The notes below the pieces were generated by a model that did no database searches, was not told the origin of the DNA, and saw only the letters and a program-made list of their open reading frames with translations. A program made the position numbers and the translations under genes. DNA of 64,000 bases from an uncultured Bacteroides sp. (GTDB lineage Bacteria; Bacteroidota; Bacteroidia; Bacteroidales; Bacteroidaceae): NCBI RefSeq assembly GCF_959029255.1, contig NZ_CAUFUE010000003.1:124001-188000 (forward strand). The letters are read 5' to 3'. Shown piece by piece: positions 45,609-54,603 of this stretch. Position 1 is the first letter of the stretch. The number at the start of each line of letters is the position of its first letter.

Positions 45609-45646
45609 CAAAAAAACGAGGCTTACCAATATTCGGCAAGCCTCGT
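45609..45646 (-). terminator. Attenuator terminator of the his operon
   Basis: On the minus strand ACGAGGCTTGCC pairs with GGTAAGCCTCGT (one G-T pair) and is followed by TTTTTTTG. It lies between the leader peptide and hisG, the layout of a classical amino-acid attenuator. Confidence 0.9.
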
Positions 45647-45691
45647 CATCTATGTCCTACGTTATACACATACACTCATACGCCCACCGAG

Positions 45692-45739
45692 TTATTCGTC
45701 AGGATGATGATGGTGATGATGTGCAACGATATTCTTCAT
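45692..45739 (-). CDS. hisL: his operon leader peptide
   Basis: A 15-codon frame, MKNIVAHHHHHHPDE, with six consecutive histidine codons. It begins about 16 bases after the predicted transcription start and is followed by the terminator hairpin at 45609-45646. When charged tRNA-His is scarce, ribosomes would stall on the His run and prevent the terminator from forming. The peptide itself is not expected to have a function. Confidence 0.93.
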   Translation of the reverse strand: MKNIVAHHHHHHPDE

Positions 45740-45760
45740 ATTATTCTTGTTTCAATGCGA

Positions 45761-45792
45761 CAAAAGTAAAGTATCCTATCGTAATATCCAAA
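45761..45792 (-). promoter_or_regulatory. his operon promoter
   Basis: TTTG (45789-45792), 20 bases, TACTTTTG (45761-45768) on the minus strand: a full Bacteroides promoter. The start would be near 45755, just before the leader peptide. Confidence 0.85.
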
Positions 45793-45821
45793 GATTTATC
45801 ACAAAAAGTTTATTTTTTGTT

Positions 45822-46313
45822 TCAAATTAGCGGTAAAATCTCTTCCGGCTCTACATCACAATGATGAAAACACATTTCTTTTTCCGCTTTTTCCGGCGGG
45901 AAAGTGAAGTATGTACATGTAGCTTCCGTACAAAGTTCTCCCATGCTGTTGTAGAGCCGGGCTTCTATAATAGCGATATTACGTTTCTGTTCCTTAAGCG
46001 AAGCACGCAGTACCACATGCGTATCATTAGTAGATATGGATTTACGGAAACGAGTTTCCATCTTTGACGTCACTCCTCCGGTCTGCAATTTACGAAATAC
46101 CACCCAACCGCAAATTTCATCCAATAATACGGACTGGATGCCTCCGTGAAGCGTATTCAGCCATCCTTGATATTCCGGACGTGGTTTCCAGATACTTACC
46201 ACCTCGTCACCATCTTCATAAAATTCCATTCTCACACCGGCTTCATTGGCGGGAGAACAACCGAAACAGTTGTAACCTTCCATGCTTTTCCATGGATTGA
46301 TAATCTTCTTCAT
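45822..46313 (-). CDS. PaaI-type hotdog-fold thioesterase
   Basis: About 163 residues. NTLHGGIQSVLLDEICGW is the hotdog thioesterase active-site helix (His-Gly-Gly and acidic residue). An N-terminal Cys-containing turn (NCFGCSPANEAG) precedes it. It would hydrolyse an acyl-CoA, substrate unknown. I start at ATG 46311-46313 (MKKIINPWKSMEG) because a TATATTTG box lies at 46335-46342, inside the longer open frame. Confidence 0.85.
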   Translation of the reverse strand: MKKIINPWKSMEGYNCFGCSPANEAGVRMEFYEDGDEVVSIWKPRPEYQGWLNTLHGGIQSVLLDEICGWVVFRKLQTGGVTSKMETRFRKSISTNDTHVVLRASLKEQKRNIAIIEARLYNSMGELCTEATCTYFTFPPEKAEKEMCFHHCDVEPEEILPLI

Positions 46314-46377
46314 ACTATCTTTAATTTTTGCACACAAATATAAAAAGAAAAGAACTGGCTGTTGTGCTTTCGATAGA

Positions 46378-46425
46378 ATAAAAAAAGTTGCAGCGAAAGA
46401 TTGAATTTTATCTTTCACTGCAACT
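46378..46425 (-). terminator. Terminator of the YecH-like gene
   Basis: AGTTGCAGTGAAAGAT pairs with ATCTTTCGCTGCAACT on the minus strand (one G-T pair), followed by seven T residues. It begins 6 bases after the stop of the gene at 46432-46665. Confidence 0.9.
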
Positions 46426-46431
46426 ACCCTA

Positions 46432-46665
46432 TCAATGATTGCAAACCTTCGTTATATCAACCGTGAAGCCATCATCAGACGGCATAAACTTTCCTTTCTC
46501 CTTAAGGAACTCAATAAGAGTATCAACATCCATATCCTCTGCCGAGCAAGTATAAAAACGCTGATGTTCGCCAAACTTCTTAATAATTGCTTCTTTTAAT
46601 GAGGATTCAGAATAAGTATTCCCTTCCATCATGTGAAGGACTTCATGAGCATGTAACTGTTCCAT
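46432..46665 (-). CDS. YecH/DUF2492-family small protein
   Basis: 77 residues, no signal peptide. The N-terminus MEQLHAHEVLHMM is rich in His, and two Cys residues (FYTCSAEDM and KVCNH) lie further on, consistent with the metal-binding label given to this family. The biological role is unknown. A TATATTTG box at 46681-46688 precedes the start at 46665; an alternative ATG six codons upstream would lie right at that box. Confidence 0.75.
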   Translation of the reverse strand: MEQLHAHEVLHMMEGNTYSESSLKEAIIKKFGEHQRFYTCSAEDMDVDTLIEFLKEKGKFMPSDDGFTVDITKVCNH

Positions 46666-46771
46666 AATCTTTTGTTTTTGCAAATATAATGCGAATTACG
46701 GAGTATAACTGTAACAAATGTGACAAAGAGGATTAAAAATACATAAGCAGTCAACCAAGTACTTCACATGA

Positions 46772-46783
46772 ATGAACGTTCAT
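46772..46783. promoter_or_regulatory. 12-bp palindrome ATGAACGTTCAT
   Basis: A perfect palindrome in the gap between the YecH-like and DUF4421 genes. It looks like a TetR-type operator, but no such regulator is nearby. Confidence 0.35.
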
Positions 46784-46948
46784 CATTGAGAATATCTGCT
46801 GCGCACATAAACCGTTTTTTATATTTCAACACAAAGGTATTATTATAATAATACAAATGTATGTAAAATCCGGGAAATAAAAAAAAACTTGCCTTTTACA
46901 GTATTTTTTCTTACCTTCGTCTACAAGAATATTTTATACTGACCGGAA

Positions 46949-48055
46949 ATGATGCTGAAAGGATTTATTTTCTGTTTATGGATGTTGTTACCGCTATCTT
47001 TGTTTGCCCAGAATGAAGTAAGTATTTCCGTTGCAAACGATAGTATCCGGCCTGAAATGCATCAGAGAGGATTCAAAAAGGCTATCAAGAAATTCCTTAA
47101 TTTCAGCGATTTCGATACTATCTATATCAGTCCCAACCGGTATAATTACGCTTTGATGCTCGACCATTTCACAAACTATGAATACTATTCGATAGCAAGC
47201 GCCACTCCCGAACCTCAACGATTGCGGCTCTCCCCCAAGCCTCATAATAAGATAGGTGTTTATTTCGGGTGGCGTTGGATATTTCTGGGATGGTCGGTAG
47301 ACACGGAGGCACTCTACGGAAAGAAAAGCGGGAAAAAGAAAGGAACGGAATTCGATCTTAGTCTTTACAGTTCAAAGTTAGGGGTGGACATTCTCTATCG
47401 CCGGACTGGTAATGATTACAAAATACATAAAGTAACCGGTTTCCCTGATATACCTTCGGACTACTCGGAAGATTTCAGAGGGCTGAAAGTAGACATGAAA
47501 GGACTGAATCTATACTATATTTTCAATAACCGGCGTTTCTCTTATCCGGCAGCTTTCAGCCAATCTACCAACCAGCGCAGAAATGCAGGTTCACTCATCG
47601 CAGGTCTATCAGTATCCACACATAATCTGAATTTTGACTATACCCAGTTACCCGAGGTTATCCAGGAAACAATGAACTCGGGGATGAAAGTGAAACATAT
47701 AAAATATACCAATATCAGCCTCAATTTCGGCTACGCCTATAACTGGGTATTTGCGCGAAACTGCCTTGCGTGTTTATCGGTCAATCCGGCTGTGGCATAC
47801 AAGACGTCACACATTGAAAAAGTAGAGGGCGAAAAAAACGAATGGTACAAGAATATCAATATCGATTTCATTGTCAGAGCCGGGGTAGTATATAATAACA
47901 GCAAATATTTTGTGGGTACTTCGTTTGTAGGCAGAACATACGATTACTATCGTAACAACTTCTCACTGAACAATGGCTTCGGGACATTACAGGTATATGC
48001 CGGATTCAATTTCTATCTGAAAAAAGAATACCGGAAGAAAAAACAGGGAAAATAA
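46949..48055 (+). CDS. DUF4421 outer-membrane protein
   Basis: 368 residues with a signal peptide (FCLWMLLPLSLFAQ). The family DUF4421 is recognised from IGVYFGWRWIFLGWSVD, LGVDILYRRTGNDY and GLNLYYIFNNRRFSYPAAFS; alternating strands suggest a small outer-membrane barrel. Function is unknown. It is convergent with the DUF2490 gene, another barrel-like protein. Confidence 0.75.
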   Translation: MMLKGFIFCLWMLLPLSLFAQNEVSISVANDSIRPEMHQRGFKKAIKKFLNFSDFDTIYISPNRYNYALMLDHFTNYEYYSIASATPEPQRLRLSPKPHNKIGVYFGWRWIFLGWSVDTEALYGKKSGKKKGTEFDLSLYSSKLGVDILYRRTGNDYKIHKVTGFPDIPSDYSEDFRGLKVDMKGLNLYYIFNNRRFSYPAAFSQSTNQRRNAGSLIAGLSVSTHNLNFDYTQLPEVIQETMNSGMKVKHIKYTNISLNFGYAYNWVFARNCLACLSVNPAVAYKTSHIEKVEGEKNEWYKNINIDFIVRAGVVYNNSKYFVGTSFVGRTYDYYRNNFSLNNGFGTLQVYAGFNFYLKKEYRKKKQGK

Positions 48056-48077
48056 AGATTACTTTATTCTATACGTT

Positions 48078-48770
48078 TCAAAAAGTATAGATGCATTCCA
48101 GACCTACAACATTTTTACGGTCGCCCTGTTCCCACTGGCGGCAATAAAATACATCCGCATTCCAACGGTCGGATAACGGTAGAACAATACCTCCCCGGTA
48201 GCGCATGCGGTCAACGTCAAAATGCTCCCCTTGATTCAAAGAGTTATACATTTCCAACGATACGTATGGTTCTATACCTATCTTAGATAAATTATAAGCC
48301 ATTTTGAAGCGAGAGCGTAAACGAAACTCATCATTGTTTCCATCAAAAGTATGTTGCACACGTTCGCGCAATGAAAATTTCAGGTTTCGTAAACGAGTAG
48401 AAAGGGTACCGTCCACATAATAACGATGGCGGAACTTCCATCCATTACTACCCCGGTTACGATAGTGCAACTCATATCCCGTCCCCAACTTCAGGAAAGG
48501 TAAAAGTGAATACTTACCGCCTACCCCCAGCCCCCAACGGTCTGTTTTGCTTAAATCATCCTTTGTGCGCCATTCCAGATTACCGGATATAGCAAACGCC
48601 GGTTTCACTTTATATTCGAAACCGGCATTTGCCCAACTGGCAAAGTCTTTTTCCTGTGCTTGCAACGAAGATTGCGAAATAATGAACAATCCAACCAGCA
48701 AAGCACCTATCCTCCATGAGGAATAATATCTATTTATTTTTATCCATTTGTCGACAGAAACCATCATCAA
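48078..48770 (-). CDS. DUF2490 barrel-like protein
   Basis: 230 residues. Hydrophobic signal region (IGALLVGLFIISQSSLQAQ) and then beta-strand-rich sequence ending in Phe (VVGLECIYTF), as expected of an outer-membrane barrel. RWGLGVGGKYSLLPFLKLG and FRHRYYVDGTLSTRL fit DUF2490. Function is unknown. The exact start among the first ATGs is uncertain. A TAGCTTTG box lies at 48789-48796. Confidence 0.72.
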   Translation of the reverse strand: MMMVSVDKWIKINRYYSSWRIGALLVGLFIISQSSLQAQEKDFASWANAGFEYKVKPAFAISGNLEWRTKDDLSKTDRWGLGVGGKYSLLPFLKLGTGYELHYRNRGSNGWKFRHRYYVDGTLSTRLRNLKFSLRERVQHTFDGNNDEFRLRSRFKMAYNLSKIGIEPYVSLEMYNSLNQGEHFDVDRMRYRGGIVLPLSDRWNADVFYCRQWEQGDRKNVVGLECIYTF

Positions 48771-48832
48771 TCTTATTGTTTACGTCCGCAAAGCTAAAAA
48801 TAAATTCTGTAATAAATCTGTAATAAAAAGAT

Positions 48833-49492
48833 TTACTCATGCGAAATTCTCTTCAAATGCTCTTCAATCTTCTGGAAAAACGAAGCCAGATGTGAACCAT
48901 CCACAAAAGCATGGTTTACATAAATGGAAAGAGGAAATACCAGACGTCCTTCACGGGTTACGACTTTTCCGGCAGTCATCAGCGGATGGCTACAAGCATT
49001 ACCGGCTTGAGCAAGCGTATAGGTAGTAGCCGTGAAATACATTTTCGGAACCGCACTTAAGTGTACCACGTCATAATCTCCCTGTTCTGCCAACTTTTTC
49101 TCCGCATTATAAGGATCACCATCTTCAGGAATGTTGGTAATCAATTCATAAGCCTCCGAGTAAAAGCGTTCAAAATCTTCGTGATAAGGAATACGTACAG
49201 TATAGAAAGTCTTTCCGGGAACAGCTATCGGGGAAATGATATCCACCCGGTCGTGAAAGATGACCTGACCGTCCTTATCAATGCGAAAGCGCAATTCATC
49301 CACTTCATTAGCCGAGCGTAGCACGGCATATAAATAATAAAGAAAAAAAGAACGACCTGCCGCTCTGGCAGCAACACTTGCTTCTGTGCAATCAATCTCT
49401 GTAGTGATGGAATACCATGAGTTTACAAAACCACGGAAAAAGCCGTAATTGTCCCGGCGTTCCCAATTTTCAATGTCAATGATGTGTTTCAT
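48833..49492 (-). CDS. Chloramphenicol-acetyltransferase-like protein
   Basis: About 219 residues of the CAT fold. The catalytic HxxxD is present as [13 protein letters not shown] (His and Asp kept); the residue before the catalytic His, usually a second His, is Asn. The N-terminus [13 protein letters not shown] is typical of the family. Chromosomal CAT-like proteins of this sort often have unknown acceptors, so I do not infer resistance. The start is taken at 49490-49492 ([13 protein letters not shown]). Confidence 0.8.
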   Translation of the reverse strand: MKHIIDIENWERRDNYGFFRGFVNSWYSITTEIDCTEASVAARAAGRSFFLYYLYAVLRSANEVDELRFRIDKDGQVIFHDRVDIISPIAVPGKTFYTVRIPYHEDFERFYSEAYELITNIPEDGDPYNAEKKLAEQGDYDVVHLSAVPKMYFTATTYTLAQAGNACSHPLMTAGKVVTREGRLVFPLSIYVNHAFVDGSHLASFFQKIEEHLKRISHE

Positions 49493-49552
49493 TTCTATAA
49501 AAAGATATTTATAAAAAAGGATGCTATCTTTCAAGCATCCTCTTTCCTATTA

Positions 49553-51601
49553 TTATTGTTCCTTCTCTTTTCTGTAATTCTCCAAACCTGTTTGCAAGAA
49601 TTCTATGTATTTGGGAATATCTTCATCATAAGAGTATGACTTATTGAGCGGTCTGCCTTCATTGTCAATGAGCACATAGAATGGTTGCGCATTGGCACCG
49701 AACTTAACTCGTTGGAGATAACTCCACTTGTCGCCTACCGTGCGCAAAGTACGCTCTTTTCCGTTTTCCATAATCTTCACAGGAGAGGTGAGCGGAGTCT
49801 TATTATCCACATAAAGCGTGATAAGCACATAATCATTATTGATGATATCACTCACCTTCGGGTCTGTCCATACGGCAAGTTCCATCTTACGGCAATTCAC
49901 ACAACCATAACCAGTGAAGTCCAGCATTACGGGTTTACCATGCAGGCGGGCATACTCCATACCCAGGTCATAATCATCAAACTGCGCATGCACTTCGTTA
50001 TTGTAAAGATTGAAATCCTGCGTCTGCATAGGTGGCGCAAAAGCACTGACTGCCTTCAACGGCGCTCCCCACAAACCGGGAACCATATAAATAGCAAACG
50101 CAAGGGAAGCCAAAGCCATGAAAAAGCGCGGCACACTGACCTTGTTATCGTCATCATCGTGCGGAAACTTGATTTTGCCCAACAAGTAGAAACCAAGCAA
50201 AGCAAACAGTACAATCCACAAAGCGAGGAATGTTTCACGGTCGAGGATACGCCAGCCGTAAGCCAAATCGGCTACAGAAAGGAACTTCAACGCAAAGGCA
50301 AGTTCAAGGAAACCGAGCGTCACCTTAATAACGTTCATCCAGCCACCCGACTTAGGCATAGATTTCAGCCATGACGGGAACAATGCAAACAACGTGAACG
50401 GTAATGCCAAAGCAATGGCAAAACCCAACATTCCGATAGCCGGAGCTACCACACTGCCGGTCGTAGAAACCTGCACCAACAGGAATCCGATAATAGGGCC
50501 TGTGCAAGAGAAAGAAACCAGTGACAGCGTAAATGCCATCAGAAAAATACTGAGCAGGCCACTTGTCTTTTCAGCCTTACTGTCTACCGCATTACTCCAT
50601 TTGGAAGGAAGAGTTATCTCAAATGCTCCGAAGAAGGAAGCGGCAAACACTATCAACATCAAACAGAACAAGATGTTGAAGACCGCATTCGTTGAGAGCG
50701 CATTCAGGGCACTAGCGCCAAATATCAGTGTAATAGCCAGTCCAAGAGTAACGTATATCACAACAATGGATGCACCATACGTCCAGGCATCACGGATACC
50801 TTTCTTCTTATCTTTGCTGCGCTTCAGAAAAAAGCTGACCGTCATCGGGATGATAGGCCATACACAGGGAGTGAACAACGCTAACAATCCGCCGAGAAAC
50901 CCGGTAATGAAGATATAAATCCACGACATATCTTCCTGGGAAGTAGTTTCTCCCAAAGCGTGCAAATCATCTATAACCGGTTTCCAAAGGTCGATTTCCC
51001 CATCTGAAACATTTATTCCGGTTGTTCCGTCCGCTCCACCGATGGTAGCAACAGAAGCAGTATCCGTAGCTGTTTCGGTGACAGCTTGCTGTGATGCAGG
51101 CTGAGTCTCTGCTTGTGGAGTGGCTACAACTTCCTTAGAAGAACCACCCTCAACCTTACCGGAAAAATTGAATGGCACCTGGGTAGGCGGCAAACAGTTT
51201 TCATCATTACATGCCCCATATTCCAGATAACCATCTATTTCGTAAGCGCCGCCTGTCAACTTCAACTTTTGAACAAATTGCGCTGTATTCTCAAAATAAC
51301 GCACCTTCATTTCGAATAATTTGTCGAATGCGGACACTTCCTTGCCAACGGGTTTAAGCTTCCCCACCAACTCCGCACCGGAGAGTTTCTCCGTATTGAA
51401 AGTAGCCGAAATAGGACCACCATCACCCAAGTCGGTAGAGTAAACATGCCAACCTTTATCAATCACACCGGTAAATACAATTTCGGCCTCGCCAGCTGAT
51501 AAGGTTTTCAGTTCCGACTTGAATTTTACGGGCTCATGAATCTGTGCCTGCACCATAACGGCGAGCAGCAACAGAAAAACAGAGAATAATATTTTCTTCA
51601 T
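49553..51601 (-). CDS. dsbD: Thiol:disulfide interchange protein DsbD
   Basis: About 682 residues. Signal peptide, N-terminal periplasmic domain (about 25-150, with YGACNDENCLPPTQVPF as the reactive Cys pair region), a Thr/Ala-rich linker, eight-helix membrane core (about 230-500, CVWPIIPMTVSFF and SFSCTGPIIGFLLVQ carry the membrane Cys), and a C-terminal thioredoxin domain with GYGCVNCRKME. It moves electrons from cytosolic thioredoxin to periplasmic thiols. The start ATG is at 51601. A Dabb-domain gene lies just upstream. Confidence 0.93.
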   Translation of the reverse strand: MKKILFSVFLLLLAVMVQAQIHEPVKFKSELKTLSAGEAEIVFTGVIDKGWHVYSTDLGDGGPISATFNTEKLSGAELVGKLKPVGKEVSAFDKLFEMKVRYFENTAQFVQKLKLTGGAYEIDGYLEYGACNDENCLPPTQVPFNFSGKVEGGSSKEVVATPQAETQPASQQAVTETATDTASVATIGGADGTTGINVSDGEIDLWKPVIDDLHALGETTSQEDMSWIYIFITGFLGGLLALFTPCVWPIIPMTVSFFLKRSKDKKKGIRDAWTYGASIVVIYVTLGLAITLIFGASALNALSTNAVFNILFCLMLIVFAASFFGAFEITLPSKWSNAVDSKAEKTSGLLSIFLMAFTLSLVSFSCTGPIIGFLLVQVSTTGSVVAPAIGMLGFAIALALPFTLFALFPSWLKSMPKSGGWMNVIKVTLGFLELAFALKFLSVADLAYGWRILDRETFLALWIVLFALLGFYLLGKIKFPHDDDDNKVSVPRFFMALASLAFAIYMVPGLWGAPLKAVSAFAPPMQTQDFNLYNNEVHAQFDDYDLGMEYARLHGKPVMLDFTGYGCVNCRKMELAVWTDPKVSDIINNDYVLITLYVDNKTPLTSPVKIMENGKERTLRTVGDKWSYLQRVKFGANAQPFYVLIDNEGRPLNKSYSYDEDIPKYIEFLQTGLENYRKEKEQ

Positions 51602-51630
51602 TTTCAATTTTTAGTTCTTCAATTTCAAAC

Positions 51631-51930
51631 TTAATCTTCGTAATCTACACAAGCACGACTCTCTTTCACATTCGCGATAAGTTTACCGGCAGCTACATGT
51701 TCGGGATGTGTAGCATAGAATTTCACATCATCCAGCGTATCAAACTCACTATACAGGGCGATGCTCCAGGTTTCAGCAGGATTGATATTTAGTCCGACTT
51801 CTATCTTACGGATAACGGAAATCTTAGCGGGAAGCGCTTCAATAGCTTCCTTAAAATTATTCATTGCAGCTAACTTTTCGTCAGCCGGCGCCTCATCTTT
51901 CAGCTTAAATAAAACAATGTGCTTGACCAT
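51631..51930 (-). CDS. Dabb (stress-responsive alpha/beta barrel) protein
   Basis: 99 residues, a complete dimeric alpha-beta barrel domain: starts MVKHIVLFKLKDEA and contains WSIALYSEFDTLDDVKFYA and HPEHVAAGKLI. Such proteins are small, soluble and of uncertain role. It is 29 bases upstream of dsbD on the same strand and divergent from udk. Confidence 0.88.
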   Translation of the reverse strand: MVKHIVLFKLKDEAPADEKLAAMNNFKEAIEALPAKISVIRKIEVGLNINPAETWSIALYSEFDTLDDVKFYATHPEHVAAGKLIANVKESRACVDYED

Positions 51931-51933
51931 AAC

Positions 51934-51965
51934 TTTGTTATTTAAATGATTTATGTCTATATTTG
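51934..51965 (+). promoter_or_regulatory. Promoter of udk
   Basis: TTTG (51934-51937), 20 bases, TATATTTG (51958-51965): a full Bacteroides promoter. A small hairpin CAGCCG-AAG-CGGCTG follows directly at 51967-51981 in the leader. Confidence 0.8.
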
Positions 51966-52033
51966 TCAGCCGAAGCGGCTGTATTTAACAACTGCAAAAA
52001 TACTTGTTTTGTTTCAAATATACACTTAAACGG

Positions 52034-52642
52034 ATGTTAATAATAGGAATTGCAGGCGGAACAGGTTCGGGAAAGACCACCGTCGTACGTAAAATTGTTG
52101 AAAGCCTGCCCGTAGGCGAAGTGGTATTGTTGCCGCAAGATTCTTACTACAAAGACAGTAGCCACGTACCTGTGGAAGAACGGCAGAATATAAATTTCGA
52201 CCATCCGGACGCGTTTGAATGGAGCCTACTCTCCAAGCACGTTTCCATGCTGCGCGAGGGTAAAAGCATTGAACAGCCCACCTATTCGTATCTGACGTGT
52301 ACCCGCCAGCCCGAAACCATCCATATCGAACCGCGCGAAGTCATTATCATCGAAGGCATCCTTGCTTTATGCGACAAAAAACTTCGCGGCATGATGGATC
52401 TCAAGATTTTCGTGGATGCAGATCCCGATGAACGTCTTATCCGCGTTATCCAACGGGATGTGATTGAGCGTGGACGTACTGCCGAGGCTGTAATGGAGCG
52501 TTATACCCGTATCTTGAAACCAATGCATCAACAATTCATTGAACCGTGTAAGCGGTATGCCGACCTCATTGTACCGGAAGGTGGTAATAATCAAGTGGCG
52601 ATTGATATACTTACGATGTATATCAAGAAACACTTAAAATAG
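52034..52642 (+). CDS. udk: Uridine kinase
   Basis: 202 residues. P-loop GIAGGTGSGKTT at the N-terminus, QDSYYKDSSHVP and NFDHPDAFEW (substrate-binding), and RVIQRDVIERGRT. It phosphorylates uridine and cytidine with ATP in the salvage pathway. The start is the ATG at 52034, which puts the P-loop at its normal distance; an upstream in-frame extension is not typical. Confidence 0.95.
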   Translation: MLIIGIAGGTGSGKTTVVRKIVESLPVGEVVLLPQDSYYKDSSHVPVEERQNINFDHPDAFEWSLLSKHVSMLREGKSIEQPTYSYLTCTRQPETIHIEPREVIIIEGILALCDKKLRGMMDLKIFVDADPDERLIRVIQRDVIERGRTAEAVMERYTRILKPMHQQFIEPCKRYADLIVPEGGNNQVAIDILTMYIKKHLK

Positions 52643-52673
52643 GTATTAAGTATCAGACATTAATTGCTGCGTC

Positions 52674-54065
52674 ATGAAAAAGAGAAGCGGATTATGGACA
52701 ATACTGTCAGTGGTGGTAATATGCTGCATTCTAGGATGCCGTGGTGGTCATAATGCCGTTGTAGAGGAAAGCAGTGATGACCTGCAACAAATAAAGGATA
52801 GCGGGGAGCTGGTAGTATTGACGCTGTACAGTTCCACTTCGTATTTTATTTACCGTGGGCAAGACATGGGGTTTCAGTATGAATTGAGCGAGCAATTTGC
52901 CAAAAGTCTCGGGGTGAAATTGAAAATTAAGGTTGCCAAGAACGTGCACGACCTCATAGAAAAACTTCTTGCAGGCGAAGGCGACCTTATCGCTTACAAT
53001 CTGCCCATCACGAAGGAGTGGAAAGACAGTCTGATATATTGCGGCGAAGAAGTAATCACCCATCAGGTTATTGTGCAGCGCATCGGTGGACGCATCAAAC
53101 CTCTGAAAGACGTCACAGAACTTATCGGGAAAGATATATACGTAAAGCCGGGTAAGTATTATGACCGTTTAGTCAATCTTGACAAGGAACTCGGAGGAGG
53201 AATAAACATCCATAAAGTAACCAATGACAGTATTACTGTGGAAGACTTGATTACCCAGGTTTCTCAAGGGAAGATATCTTATACTGTGGCAGACAATGAT
53301 ATAGCGCGGCTGAATACGACCTATTATCCCAATCTGAACATCAATCTTTCCATCAGCTTTGATCAACGCGCTTCATGGGCCGTAAGAAAAGATTGTCCGC
53401 AACTGGCGGCGGCGGCTGACAAATGGCATGAAGAAAATATGACTTCACCGGCCTATACAGCAAGTATGAAGCGTTATTTTGAGATCAGTAAGGCTATTCC
53501 CCACTCTCCTATCCTGTCTCTACGGGAAGGAAAAATTTCGCATTACGATAATTTGTTCAAGAAATACGCTCCTGAAATCAATTGGGACTGGCGCTTACTG
53601 GCATCGCTGGCTTATACAGAATCCAACTTCGACTCTACGGCAGTGTCATGGGCAGGCGCCAAAGGGCTGATGCAACTAATGCCGGCTACCGCACGAGCCA
53701 TGGGAGTGCCACCGGGCAAAGAGCACAATCCGGAAGAAAGTATCAAAGCGGCAGTGAAGTATATCGCTACCACTGCCAAAAGTTTTGCGGCAGTTCCCCC
53801 GGAGGAGCGACTGAATTTCGTATTGGCATCCTATAATTCCGGCATCGGTCACGTACTGGATGCCATGGCTTTGGCTGAGAAATACGGAAAGAACAAATAC
53901 GTCTGGCGCGATAACGTAGAAAATTTCATCCTGCTGAAAAGCAACGAAGAGTATTTTACCGACCCTGTCTGTAAAAACGGTTATTTCCGTGGAATAGAAA
54001 CTTATAATTTCGTGAGGGATATAACATCACGATTTGAACAGTATAAAAAGAAAATTAAGGGGTAA
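52674..54065 (+). CDS. mltF: MltF-like lytic transglycosylase
   Basis: 463 residues. Lipoprotein signal (VICCILGCRGG), then a solute-binding-protein-like domain (about 40-265, with GELVVLTLYSSTSYFIYRGQ) and a C-terminal SLT domain (about 285-450) with AYTESNFDSTAVSWAGAKGL (catalytic Glu), MQLMPATARAMG and LASYNSGIGHV. It cleaves peptidoglycan glycan strands from the periplasmic face. It follows udk by 31 bases and is probably co-transcribed. Confidence 0.92.
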   Translation: MKKRSGLWTILSVVVICCILGCRGGHNAVVEESSDDLQQIKDSGELVVLTLYSSTSYFIYRGQDMGFQYELSEQFAKSLGVKLKIKVAKNVHDLIEKLLAGEGDLIAYNLPITKEWKDSLIYCGEEVITHQVIVQRIGGRIKPLKDVTELIGKDIYVKPGKYYDRLVNLDKELGGGINIHKVTNDSITVEDLITQVSQGKISYTVADNDIARLNTTYYPNLNINLSISFDQRASWAVRKDCPQLAAAADKWHEENMTSPAYTASMKRYFEISKAIPHSPILSLREGKISHYDNLFKKYAPEINWDWRLLASLAYTESNFDSTAVSWAGAKGLMQLMPATARAMGVPPGKEHNPEESIKAAVKYIATTAKSFAAVPPEERLNFVLASYNSGIGHVLDAMALAEKYGKNKYVWRDNVENFILLKSNEEYFTDPVCKNGYFRGIETYNFVRDITSRFEQYKKKIKG

Positions 54066-54160
54066 AGTCACAAAACCTCAAAATAACAGTATCCATACGT
54101 CCTATTATTGTTAAACTTATCTAAATAATATCGTTAGAATATATATCTATTTTATTTATA

Positions 54161-54219
54161 TTCTACATTTGTAGAACAATAACTCAAATATGTAGAACAA
54201 AGTAAATAAAATGTAGAAC
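54161..54219 (+). promoter_or_regulatory. BlaI-type operator with promoter overlap
   Basis: TTCTACATTTGTAGAA (54161-54176) is a perfect 16-bp palindrome of the TACA/TGTA type bound by BlaI/MecI regulators. Two further TGTAGAAC half-sites follow, near 54190 and 54212. The palindrome contains TACATTTG (54164-54171), a -7 box, so binding would block transcription of the blaI-blaR1 pair. Confidence 0.7.
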
Positions 54220-54231
54220 ATTATAAGCTAT

Positions 54232-54603
54232 ATGAAACTATCAAAAACAGAAGAGCAACTAATGGATATTATCTGGAAAAATAAAAAGATTTTTTTCAAA
54301 GAGATTATTGATAATTATCCTGAACCCAAACCCGCATCAACTACTGTGGCTACTCTCTTGAAGAGAATGCAAGAAAAAAATGTCATTGGCTATAAACTAT
54401 TTGGTAATTCCCGCCAATATTATCCGCTGATAAAGAAAGAGGAATATTTCTCTAAAGGATTGAAAGAAATCATCCAAAACTATTTTAATAATTCGTCATT
54501 GCAATTTGCATCATTCTTCACTCAAAACAGTAATATGACGGCCGACGAACTTGAAGATTTAAAGAATATTGTAGAACAAGAATTAAACAAGAAAAAGAAA
54601 TGA
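54232..54603 (+). CDS. BlaI/MecI-family transcriptional repressor
   Basis: 123 residues, a winged-helix dimeric repressor: MKLSKTEEQLMDIIW, then TTVATLLKRMQEKNVIGYKL (recognition region) and a C-terminal dimerisation helix. It likely binds the operator just upstream and represses its own operon. Its end overlaps the M56 peptidase gene by 4 bases (ATGA). Confidence 0.92.
   Translation: MKLSKTEEQLMDIIWKNKKIFFKEIIDNYPEPKPASTTVATLLKRMQEKNVIGYKLFGNSRQYYPLIKKEEYFSKGLKEIIQNYFNNSSLQFASFFTQNSNMTADELEDLKNIVEQELNKKKK

Noticed and set aside
48833..49492. Chloramphenicol resistance gene
   Set aside because: Only the fold and catalytic motif are supported; one active-site-adjacent residue differs and the gene sits in a housekeeping context, so resistance is not claimed.
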